Below, piece after piece: positions 1-6,689 of a stretch of DNA of 28,780 bases (position 1 is its first letter; each line of letters opens with the position of its first letter). The stretch spans positions 1 to 28,780 of the IMG/VR virus record IMGVR_UViG_3300032282_002641; one strand, 5' to 3'. The position numbers and the translations under genes are program-made. Origin of the DNA: a virus. The notes under the pieces were generated by a model that was given only the letters and a program-made list of their open reading frames with translations, did no database searches and was not told the origin of the DNA.

Positions 1-1
1 G

Positions 2-154
2 ACCCGAGGTCAGGTGCAGGGCCCGTCGTATCTGAGGGCGATCTGCTCACGACGTCGAGGACCAGTACCCGAGCAGCCGTCTCGACCCGCATTCAAGCCA
101 CCGAAGCAAGCCGTCAGCTCCGAGGAGCTCGACGACATCATGGGAGACCTATGA
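2..154 (+). CDS. C-terminal end of an upstream gene (partial)
   Basis: An open frame runs from the window edge to a TGA at 152-154 that overlaps the helicase start as ATGA. About 50 residues are visible. They are rich in Pro, Arg and Gln (a CSRRRGPVPEQPSRP stretch) and end in the acidic tail SSEELDDIMGDL. An acidic C-terminus on a gene directly before a replicative helicase is reminiscent of single-stranded DNA-binding or recombination proteins, whose acidic tails recruit partners, but the conserved SSB end (DDDIPF-like) is absent. The function is not identified. Support is the open frame, the coupled overlap and the matching codon style. Confidence 0.55.
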   Translation, partial: TRGQVQGPSYLRAICSRRRGPVPEQPSRPAFKPPKQAVSSEELDDIMGDL

Positions 155-1488
155 GCATAGACCGTACCCAAGTCGCGGAAATCGAGGTCATCGCTGCCTG
201 TCTGGCGGATGGAGCACACGCCATCGACGCGGCGTCCGACTACTGTGACGAGACCGATTTCGCCCACCCAGATGCAGCTGCGGCCATGCGTGCCATGCGC
301 CAGCTCGTCGCACGAGGTGAGCCTGTGGACGTCGTTACCGTCTCGTGTGCCGTCGGTGGCGGCACATGGAACCTGGAGTCCGGCATGACGCACCTAGACC
401 AGCGCATCATGGCGTGGCTGGCCGATCTGCAGTCGTCGGCATGGGGCGCCAGGGATGTGGTGCATCACGCGAAGCGGGTCAGGACTGCGTCGAGGCTGCG
501 CCGCCTCGCGTCAGCATGCCGGGTCGGTCTGGACAGGTGCCAGGAGGTCGACGACGTACCGGACGCCGCTGGCCAGGTTGCCGATACCATCATCGAGGAC
601 GTGCTTCGGGTCGGAGATGCCGCCAAGGGCGCAACATCCATCGCCATCACGAGCGCCATCCGGTCAATGCTCGACGAGTTCAAGGCCAGGAAGTCGACGC
701 CCATCGAGCAGCAGTACGCTCGGACCGGTATCGCTGCACTCGACGAGATCATCGAGGGTCTCAGGCCTGGGCACCTGTACCTGGTCGGTGGCGCGAGCGG
801 CCATGGCAAGACGGCGTGGCTCACATATCTCGCAGCTCAGGCTGCCGACCGTGGTGGAGCTGTGCTCTATGCAACGGCTGAGGTTCCCGCCGAGGCCATC
901 GCTCAGCGCATCACCGCATGCCTCGCTGACGTTGACGGTCGAGCCCTGGAGCGCATGGATCTCGACCGAGACGAGACGGTCCGAGTCGTTGCAGTCGCCC
1001 ATCGAATCAAGAGCTGGCAGATGAGCATCCTCGACGCACCTGCCATTACCATCGGTCTACTTGACCGAGAGGTCCGTAGACGTCTCCAGCGTGAGCAGGG
1101 TCAGGTCGGAGTCCTCGTCGTCGACTACCTGCAGCTCGTCCGCGCGAGCCAGCGTCACGGCAATCGAGAGCAGGAGGTGGCCGAGGTCGCCGACGGGCTG
1201 CTCGAGCTGACGAAGCGGCACAAGATCGCAGTCGTCGTCGGAGCTCAGCTCAACCGCGCCAGCGGACAGCGCACCGACAAGCGGCCAGTCTCTGCCGACC
1301 TCCGGGAGAGCAGCAGAGCAGAGCACAACGCCAGCGTCGTGATGATGCTCTACAGGCCGAGCCTGCATGGAGAGGACGGCCAGGACGACGACGCCGAGAT
1401 CATCGTCCGCAAGAATAGACTCGGTCCGCTGGGTCTCGCTCGTGCGAGCTACCACGCGCCGCACAACACCTGGAGGGATAGAACGTGA
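151..1488 (+). CDS. DnaB-type replicative DNA helicase
   Basis: Ring-forming helicase that would unwind phage DNA ahead of the fork. The 445-residue protein has the DnaB layout. An N-terminal helical domain (about residues 5-140) carries the family pattern of dF...H..A..AMR.L...GEPVDVVTV. The RecA-like ATPase domain starts near residue 190. Walker A is GASGHGKT at 214-221. Walker B is VLVVDYLQL at 321-329, matching the DnaB VIDYLQL motif. They are followed by GAQLNR, a DLRESS motif like DnaB LRESG, and a KNR segment near the end where DnaB proteins have KNRxGP (here KNRLGPLG). The length is close to usual DnaB (about 450). The start ATG overlaps the upstream stop (ATGA), and the stop overlaps the next GTG start, so translation is coupled on both sides. 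Family assignment is firm. Whether it needs a phage or host loader is not visible. Confidence 0.93.
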   Translation: MSIDRTQVAEIEVIAACLADGAHAIDAASDYCDETDFAHPDAAAAMRAMRQLVARGEPVDVVTVSCAVGGGTWNLESGMTHLDQRIMAWLADLQSSAWGARDVVHHAKRVRTASRLRRLASACRVGLDRCQEVDDVPDAAGQVADTIIEDVLRVGDAAKGATSIAITSAIRSMLDEFKARKSTPIEQQYARTGIAALDEIIEGLRPGHLYLVGGASGHGKTAWLTYLAAQAADRGGAVLYATAEVPAEAIAQRITACLADVDGRALERMDLDRDETVRVVAVAHRIKSWQMSILDAPAITIGLLDREVRRRLQREQGQVGVLVVDYLQLVRASQRHGNREQEVAEVADGLLELTKRHKIAVVVGAQLNRASGQRTDKRPVSADLRESSRAEHNASVVMMLYRPSLHGEDGQDDDAEIIVRKNRLGPLGLARASYHAPHNTWRDRT

Positions 1489-2102
1489 AGAAGCGCGCAA
1501 GCCGGACAGGCAGAGTAGTGGTCAAGCTCTGTAGCTGGACGCTCATGATCGTGTCTCGTCACGCTCAGCGGGCTGTGTGGTCGTTCACCTGGTCAGTGCG
1601 GACTGCCATCCAGGCAGAGGCGATGATCGAGGGTATTGAGCTACCAGACATCAGCCACCGCATCCCCCGGGAACTATACGTCGCAGCAGGGTGGCAATCG
1701 GCTTGGAGCGCCTCGACGCGGACTCGCGTCACCTCTCACCGTGTGGAAATCGACTATGTGGAATCATGGGCTCAGCGCTGCGAAGAGGCAGCCGCACAGG
1801 ATGGATGGGCATCCGTCGGCGCGTGGTGGTCGATGCTGCTCGCACGCTGGGCTACCCGGCATAGATTGCCGTCAGATGGTATGCCTACGTTGCCAGTGCC
1901 GGAACGACGCGATGGACGTCAGCCGAGTGTATCCATGCCCAAGCCCAAGCCCGTGCGACGGACGATGCCTCGGGTAGAGCCACTGTACCGACATGCAACT
2001 TTCTTGGCGCAATCACGGTCCATGAGCCGATGGCCTGAAGGTCGTAGCCTCATCCGAGGGAGCATCACCGGCTGGCAGTACGTCAGTGCTGTGCAGCCAT
2101 GA
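1485..2102 (+). CDS. Hypothetical protein, Arg/Trp-rich
   Basis: A 205-residue protein starting at a GTG that overlaps the helicase stop (GTGA) and ending in a TGA that overlaps the next ATG (ATGA). Coupling on both sides and mostly G/C third codon positions support a real gene. The N-terminus is basic (MKKRASRTGR), then a helical region with several Trp residues (about 20-130, including VESWAQRCEEAAAQDGW and WWSMLLARW), then a basic Pro-rich linker (KPKPVRRTMPRVEP, about 150-165) and a basic tail. There is no recognisable domain. Its place between helicase and RecU-like nuclease suggests a replication or recombination accessory role, but that is inference from position only. A shorter overlapping frame at 1636-1977 is judged a shadow. 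Confidence 0.6.
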   Translation: MKKRASRTGRVVVKLCSWTLMIVSRHAQRAVWSFTWSVRTAIQAEAMIEGIELPDISHRIPRELYVAAGWQSAWSASTRTRVTSHRVEIDYVESWAQRCEEAAAQDGWASVGAWWSMLLARWATRHRLPSDGMPTLPVPERRDGRQPSVSMPKPKPVRRTMPRVEPLYRHATFLAQSRSMSRWPEGRSLIRGSITGWQYVSAVQP

Positions 2103-2644
2103 GCATCTCGACCAGAGCAGCCGCAGGACGAGCAGCCAGAGCGGATGGCGAGAGTCTTGAGGAGTGGCTCGACAGCTACCACACGAGGCTGGCTAGAGCT
2201 GGTATCGCCTGGGTGCGCCGCGTCGGGACGCCGGTATCTGTCCTCGGTCCTGTGAGCGTGGATCGTCGAGGGCGGCACATCTTCCGCGCAGCGTTCGTTG
2301 GCTATCAGGGAGTGGACTTCACGGGCTTCAGCTCGGAGGGGCGGCACATCGTCCTCGAGGCGAAGCATCACGGAGCTGATGGGTCCTGGGACTGCGGCAT
2401 CTCTCCAGACGGTCGAGCCGTGGACGGCGGGGCACTCAACGTCCGCCAGTGGGACGAACTGGTCAGAGCGCATGCTCAGCAGTGCTTGTCCCTGGTCATC
2501 CTGCGGGCATGGGATTCGTGCTGGGCCCTGAGCGTGGAGAACATTGAGGGCCACGTCCGTCGAGCCCAACGACGAACCATCCAGCCTGGCGAGATCGCGC
2601 ACATCGGCAGACGCCTACGTGGCGTCGAGTGGTGGCCGTCATGA
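2099..2644 (+). CDS. RecU-like Holliday junction resolvase (PD-(D/E)xK nuclease)
   Basis: Likely cleaves four-way DNA junctions, resolving branched phage DNA before packaging. The 181-residue protein shows the RecU/PD-(D/E)xK core: GVDFTGF at 71-77 with D73, then VLEAKHH at 85-91 giving the ExK pair E87 and K89. A Q-W-D-E-L segment follows at 117-121, where RecU proteins have a conserved Gln (hQ..hL). The region between IFRAAFVGYQ and EAK matches the RecU order of strand, PDF/VDF, strand, E-A-K. It sits two genes after the helicase and shortly before terminase, which fits a resolvase. The start ATG overlaps the upstream stop. Family-level recognition is from motif order, not a search. A generic VRR-NUC or Hjc-like nuclease is the alternative. 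Confidence 0.72.
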   Translation: MSISTRAAAGRAARADGESLEEWLDSYHTRLARAGIAWVRRVGTPVSVLGPVSVDRRGRHIFRAAFVGYQGVDFTGFSSEGRHIVLEAKHHGADGSWDCGISPDGRAVDGGALNVRQWDELVRAHAQQCLSLVILRAWDSCWALSVENIEGHVRRAQRRTIQPGEIAHIGRRLRGVEWWPS

Positions 2645-2703
2645 CGCCGGCTATCATCTTCGCCGCTGCAGCCCTGGTGCTGCTGTACAGAGGGCTGACA
2701 TGA
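2641..2703 (+). CDS. Tiny 20-residue membrane peptide
   Basis: A 20-codon frame whose ATG overlaps the RecU-like gene stop (ATGA at 2641-2644) and whose TGA overlaps the next gene's ATG (2700-2703). The product is almost entirely one hydrophobic segment (AIIFAAAALVLLY) followed by a short basic turn (RGLT), as expected for a single membrane span with a cytoplasmic Arg. There is no good Shine-Dalgarno site, so expression would rely on translational coupling. Because it lies directly before a cell-wall hydrolase, a holin-like or export-helper role is possible. The double overlap is the main evidence that it is a gene rather than a linker. Confidence 0.5.
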   Translation: MTPAIIFAAAALVLLYRGLT

Positions 2704-3095
2704 CCGCGCTCTCGATGGTGCACTGGCTGCTCCTCGTCATGGGTGCCGCCGACACCGCCTGCGCTGAGTCGGGCCGTGACTACCGCGACGGGGCGGCCGT
2801 GCTCCAGGTGGTACGCAATAGGGCGCAGCTCGATCGCAAGGGATGGGCGCGCTACGACGGCACGCTCTCGACCGCGCTGTGGTCGCCAGGGCAGCATGCG
2901 CACGGCTGCCGATGGCCACTGACCATCGGGCATATCACGCTCGGCGTCGGGTTCATCGGGGACGCACTTCCGGCCCCGGACTGGAGCCGCCGAGCGCTGT
3001 GGTACTGTGGGAGATACGATCATCCTGGCTCATGCGTTGCCCGTGGTGGGCGCCGCATCGTCGGCCAGGTGCTACATACATACTGGGGGCGATGA
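2700..3095 (+). CDS. SleB-like cell wall hydrolase
   Basis: A 131-residue protein resembling the catalytic domain of SleB/Hydrolase_2 enzymes, which cleave peptidoglycan glycan strands. The family pattern EA.g....g..AV..VvlNR is recognisable as AESGRDYRDGAAVLQVVRNRA at about 22-42. E23 is the likely catalytic Glu, and the later WSPGQHAHGC at 61-70 corresponds to the usual qpgQFs segment. The hydrophobic start (LSMVHWLLLVMGAA) could be a signal-anchor, but it also aligns with the first helix of the domain, so export is uncertain. The ATG overlaps the tiny membrane ORF, and the stop overlaps the terminase small subunit start. It may be an endolysin or a virion-associated hydrolase. It lies far from the other lysis-type genes at 23364-27849. 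Confidence 0.66.
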   Translation: MTALSMVHWLLLVMGAADTACAESGRDYRDGAAVLQVVRNRAQLDRKGWARYDGTLSTALWSPGQHAHGCRWPLTIGHITLGVGFIGDALPAPDWSRRALWYCGRYDHPGSCVARGGRRIVGQVLHTYWGR

Positions 3096-3496
3096 TGGCC
3101 CGTCCGACTGACTGTACTCCAGATACCATCGCTAGGGTCTGCGAGGCCCTCGAACTGGGCGTATCATGGGCGGCGGCGGCAGCTCATGCCGGTCTCGCTG
3201 AGCAGACTCTGATTACATGGCGGAAACGCGGGCAAACCGGAAAAAAGCCGTTTGCTGAGTTTCTGGAGCGCGCGACGCGCGCCCGTGATGCTGCAGAGAC
3301 TCGTATGGCGGCAATCGTCATGCAGAGCGCGCAGGAAGGCAACGTTGGGGCGGCCATGTGGTGGCTCGAGCGACGGCGCCGAGAGACCTGGGGCAAGACC
3401 CAGGACGTTCAGATCCAGACGAGCGCGGATGATGGGGTGAAGCGCCTGCTGGAACGGCTCGCAAGCTCTGGAGGTGGTGACCATGGCCAGCAGTGA
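3092..3496 (+). CDS. Terminase small subunit
   Basis: DNA-recognition subunit of the packaging motor. The 134-residue protein begins MMARPTDCTPDTIARVCEALELG, the usual phage TerS opening. A helix-turn-helix follows at about 12-45 (VSWAAAAAHAGLAEQTLITWRKRG). Next come a helical oligomerisation region with many Ala and Arg (FLERATRARDAAETRMAAIVMQ) and the typical GNVGAAMWWLERRRRETWGK segment near 90-110, where TerS proteins have W.aA.W.LERR.P..yG. ATG 3092 overlaps the previous TGA. An in-frame ATG directly follows at 3095 and could be used instead. It lies 350 bp before the large subunit with one small gene between. Confidence 0.85.
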   Translation: MMARPTDCTPDTIARVCEALELGVSWAAAAAHAGLAEQTLITWRKRGQTGKKPFAEFLERATRARDAAETRMAAIVMQSAQEGNVGAAMWWLERRRRETWGKTQDVQIQTSADDGVKRLLERLASSGGGDHGQQ

Positions 3497-3848
3497 CGAT
3501 CTGCGGTCGATGGCCGAGAGGGCAGCTCAGTATGAACCGGCGCCGCAGCCTGGCGCATCCAGCGTCATCGATGAGCTGCTGTACGTCGTCGAATGCCTGT
3601 CGCTGCCGCAAGAGCAGCGGACACAGCTGCGGCAGATGCTGCACGCTCGGCGAGAGATGGGCCGGGCGAAGTACGGATGCGAACTGCAGACGTACAACGG
3701 CCGCAACGCCTGGAACGACTGTCTGCAGGAACTGCTCGACGCAGCCGTCTACATCACCCAGGCGAAGATGGAGGGTCGCTCAGTCCCGAGTGAGATCCGG
3801 ACAGTCCTGCACCTGGTATCGACTCTCATCGAGGACGTCCCTCGGTGA
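3483..3848 (+). CDS. Small helical protein, possibly MazG-like
   Basis: A 121-residue mostly helical protein. The start is ATG 3483 because a GGAGGT at 3470-3475 lies 7 nt upstream. It overlaps the end of the terminase small subunit by 14 bp. The core reads R.MGRAKYG..LQ.YNGRNAW.D..QELLDAAVYI.QA (about 55-95), a pattern I associate with small phage proteins related to nucleotide pyrophosphohydrolases of the all-alpha MazG type, with ELLD as a candidate ExxD half-motif. The preceding ExxE half is not clearly present, so enzyme activity is unproven. Its stop overlaps the terminase large subunit GTG (GTGA). The position between the terminase genes suggests either a metabolic passenger or a packaging accessory. 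Confidence 0.6.
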   Translation: MASSDDLRSMAERAAQYEPAPQPGASSVIDELLYVVECLSLPQEQRTQLRQMLHARREMGRAKYGCELQTYNGRNAWNDCLQELLDAAVYITQAKMEGRSVPSEIRTVLHLVSTLIEDVPR

Positions 3849-5254
3849 GTCTGAGCCTTGCAGACCTGATCCCGTTGCCGTGGCAGGATAACGCACTCCG
3901 GGCCATTCTGAGACCATGCGGTGGGTACTACGCATGGGCAGGCGGCAAGGGGTCAGGTAAGTCGGTGCTGGTCGGCGCGACAGCGTGCATGCTGGCAGCG
4001 ACCAGGCCAGGTGCCGAGATTGCACTCGTCATGGACTCGTATCCGAGCCTGAGGGACATCCATCTGCCCATCATCTCAGCTCTGGCCAGGAGCGCTGGAG
4101 GCGAGTGGAGAGCCACGGACACGGAGTTCCGCTGGCCGACTGGCTCGGTCATCCGGCTCAGGCATCTCGACACGACAGGAGACCCGCGCATTGGTGGCAG
4201 CCCCATCGAGGGCATGAATCTGCACGCCATCATCGCGGACGAGTGTCAGCAGATCGATGCCAGGTACTGGGCCGTCTGGGCTGAGCGTACTCGCGTCACG
4301 GCCGTCGATGCGGCTGGACATACGTGCTCTCCGATTGTCGTCGCCTCGGGCCTGCCAGTCTCTACGTGGTGGTGCACCCAGGCAGCGCAGGCGGGCGGAA
4401 AAGTCTGGAGACCACGCACACGCGACAACACGAACAACGACCCAGGATATGAGGCCCGCGTCAGGGCTACCATGACCGAGCGCCATGCTCGGGCCATGCT
4501 CGATGGGGAGGAGTACCTACCAGAGGGCCAGATCGTCGAGGAGTATCGAGCGCAGCTCGAACCCGATGGCGTGCTCGTAGACTGGACGCCCGACTGGGAG
4601 CGCACTAGGACAGTGCTGTCAATGGACCTCGGAGCCAGAGACCCACACGCGCTCCTCCTGGCCGAGGATGTCGCCAGGGGACGATGGGTCGTCATGCGCG
4701 AGTGGTACAGCACCGGGCGCCACATCACGATCGGCGAGTTTTGCGCCCGCATCGCTCGGGACGCTGCTCCTCGTCGCATGGCTGCAGGCCGCATCCCCAT
4801 TGACGAGGTGATCGCAGATCCAGCAGGAGCGGCAACGTCCGCCCAGACTGGACATTCTGACCTTGACCTCATCTCGCTGCATCCTCCCGAGGGCATCGGA
4901 CTGCGGCCCATTGTCGAGACCATCCCAGAGCGCCGATCCGTCGCCGGGTCGCTGAATCGCATGCGTCTGGCCATCGAGCGACGGCGTTTGATGTTCGCCC
5001 GCTCGCTGGCGGAGTCTGGCATGGCCGACCAGTCGGAACGGTCGCTGCACCGGTCGCTGCTCGGCTATCGATGGGACCCACGAGGTCGAGAGGAGCCGCT
5101 GAAGGATGGCGTGCATGATCACGCCGTCGACGCGCTGAGGTATGGAGCCAGGCGCGTGCTCTGGCACCTGTCGGAGCTGACTGGAGCCGACATCATCGCT
5201 CCACCCAGGACGCTACATCGGAGAGCACCACGACATGAGCAGGATGCTCGGTGA
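3845..5254 (+). CDS. Terminase large subunit
   Basis: ATPase/nuclease motor that cuts concatemeric DNA and pumps it through the portal. The 469-residue length is typical. The ATPase domain has Walker A GGKGSGKS at 33-40 and Walker B AIIADE at 128-133 (D132, E133), with a likely coupling motif SGLP near 168-171. The RNase H-like nuclease domain supplies three acidic positions: D261 in LSMDLGARDP, D325 in VIADPAG and D429 in DHAVDALRYG. The last is the usual terminal H-A-x-D-A-x-R-Y motif of TerL proteins. The start is a GTG overlapping the previous stop. Arg codons include many CGA, AGA and AGG, unlike the capsid gene. This is one of the firmest calls in the window. Confidence 0.95.
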   Translation: MSLSLADLIPLPWQDNALRAILRPCGGYYAWAGGKGSGKSVLVGATACMLAATRPGAEIALVMDSYPSLRDIHLPIISALARSAGGEWRATDTEFRWPTGSVIRLRHLDTTGDPRIGGSPIEGMNLHAIIADECQQIDARYWAVWAERTRVTAVDAAGHTCSPIVVASGLPVSTWWCTQAAQAGGKVWRPRTRDNTNNDPGYEARVRATMTERHARAMLDGEEYLPEGQIVEEYRAQLEPDGVLVDWTPDWERTRTVLSMDLGARDPHALLLAEDVARGRWVVMREWYSTGRHITIGEFCARIARDAAPRRMAAGRIPIDEVIADPAGAATSAQTGHSDLDLISLHPPEGIGLRPIVETIPERRSVAGSLNRMRLAIERRRLMFARSLAESGMADQSERSLHRSLLGYRWDPRGREEPLKDGVHDHAVDALRYGARRVLWHLSELTGADIIAPPRTLHRRAPRHEQDAR

Positions 5255-5280
5255 TGCTGCGAGTAGAACGATGCTCTTAC

Positions 5281-5309
5281 TTGTGGCATCGGCTCCATCC
5301 GGGTAACGT
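5281..5309 (+). promoter_or_regulatory. Possible promoter in the gap before the portal gene
   Basis: The 61-bp gap between terminase and portal is among the largest + strand gaps. It contains TTGTGG (5281-5286), a 17-bp spacer and TAACGT (5304-5309). Each hexamer matches half of the sigma-70 consensus. The portal ATG lies only 6 nt after TAACGT and has no Shine-Dalgarno site, as would fit a leaderless transcript. This is weak, hand-read evidence. Confidence 0.22.
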
Positions 5310-5315
5310 GCGCCC

Positions 5316-6689
5316 ATGGTCGGAGTCGTCAGCAATGCAGAATCAGCCCGGCTGAGAGACGCCAGTGAGCGCCCCGGAGCCGATCTGGGCGTGGGCGGTG
5401 GCCGCTCGACTGGTGGGATCTACGGGTCTGCCTACGAGCACAACCGACGGCTCCAGGCCAATGCTGATCGGATCTCCGCATTCCGCCAGTGCATGACGCA
5501 TTGGAGCGTCCAGAGCGGCGTGACCGCCTGGCGCGGCCTCTGCGAGATTGCGACATGGTCTATCGAGCCCGCCGACGACTCGCCTCAGGCGCTGCAGTAT
5601 GCCGACCATATCCGGTCATGCCTGGGGGTCGGCACCGTCAGCCCCATCGGTACGGAGTGGCAGCTCGTTTTGCGGCAGCTCCTGAAAGCTCATCTCGAGG
5701 GCTTCGCCGTCTGGGAGATGGTCCCGGTGCAGGTCGGTGGTGTGTGGTACACGCCGCTGATGCCTCGTGACGCTGCGTCCGTGGCCAGGTGGATTGTCGA
5801 TGAGGACGGTCGCCTTGCGGCGATCGAGCAACGTCCCCCCGTGGGCTACGGGACATTTCGGGTCATTCCGGCGTCGCAGCTGCTCGTCTACGTCTGTGGT
5901 GCTGTTGCACACGACGACTACTCAGGCGAGGGCATGCTGCGCTCGGTCGAGCCGCTCTACCGGGACGTAATCACGCTGCAGCAGCAGCTCGTCGCCGGCA
6001 TCCGTCGATGGGCGACGCCGACTCCAGTCGCTCGTATTTTGCCCGAGGTAAGTCGCCAGTTCGGCAACCCAGAGACTCCGGCATTCGTCCAGCAGGAGCT
6101 CGCTCGCTACGAGGAGACCCTGCAGCTCTATATCGCACACGACCAGAGTTATCTCATGGTCGCTCCGTGGATCGAGCTGGATACGTTCGGCGGCGAGCTG
6201 GCGCACATGGGCGACGTGCAGGCCATCATCGATGCCCGGGATCGCCAGATTCTGAGCATCTCGTCGGCTCAGTGGATGATGCTAGGGACGACCAACAGTT
6301 CTGGGTCGTACTCGCTGTCAGAGACGCAAATGGCCGCTGCTCACGATGCGGCCCAGGCCGTGGACGACGACATCTGTCGAGGGATGCAGAGCTACATCGG
6401 TCGAGCCGTACGATGGGAGTTCGGGCCCGATGTGCCTGATGCGCTGCTACCGCGTATGAGAGCCGCTGGCCTGGCCAGTGAGGCATTCGTGCGTTACCTG
6501 TCGGTGCTGCCCAGCCTGGTGGCGGCCGATCTGCTGCGGCCTGATGATGCAGTCCGAGACGCCATCCGAGCTGCTGTCGAGGTGCCCGCCGAGGACCGCA
6601 ACGCGCGTCCCAGGGGAGCCCGGGTCCGACCGTCAGCGACTCCAGCAGCTGGCATCCTGCCTCCTGCTGCAATCGTGGGGCAGGGCTGA
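5316..6689 (+). CDS. Portal protein (DUF935, Mu gp29-like)
   Basis: Forms the dodecameric ring at the capsid vertex through which DNA enters. The 457-residue protein follows terminase and has portal-type features: an N-terminal arm, an alpha/beta stem region, IPASQLLVYV...DYSGEGMLRSV at about 188-212 (the conserved R/K-x-L-V-Y/H...G.g.LR segment of DUF935 portals), RRWATPTPVARI near 230 (like E.fG.P in DUF935) and an Ala/Arg-rich C-terminal tail. A long acidic-polar helix region LSETQMAAAHDAAQAVDDDI follows. ATG 5316 is the first possible start, because an in-frame TAA lies at 5304. No ribosome-binding site precedes it. The stop overlaps the protease gene start by 1 bp. Portal role is strongly supported by order and motifs; the exact family is from memory. 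Confidence 0.86.
   Translation: MVGVVSNAESARLRDASERPGADLGVGGGRSTGGIYGSAYEHNRRLQANADRISAFRQCMTHWSVQSGVTAWRGLCEIATWSIEPADDSPQALQYADHIRSCLGVGTVSPIGTEWQLVLRQLLKAHLEGFAVWEMVPVQVGGVWYTPLMPRDAASVARWIVDEDGRLAAIEQRPPVGYGTFRVIPASQLLVYVCGAVAHDDYSGEGMLRSVEPLYRDVITLQQQLVAGIRRWATPTPVARILPEVSRQFGNPETPAFVQQELARYEETLQLYIAHDQSYLMVAPWIELDTFGGELAHMGDVQAIIDARDRQILSISSAQWMMLGTTNSSGSYSLSETQMAAAHDAAQAVDDDICRGMQSYIGRAVRWEFGPDVPDALLPRMRAAGLASEAFVRYLSVLPSLVAADLLRPDDAVRDAIRAAVEVPAEDRNARPRGARVRPSATPAAGILPPAAIVGQG

Noticed and set aside
1919-2602. 227-codon - strand frame across two + genes
   Set aside because: The + frames are coupled by ATGA overlaps and one has RecU-like motifs; the - frame has no such support.
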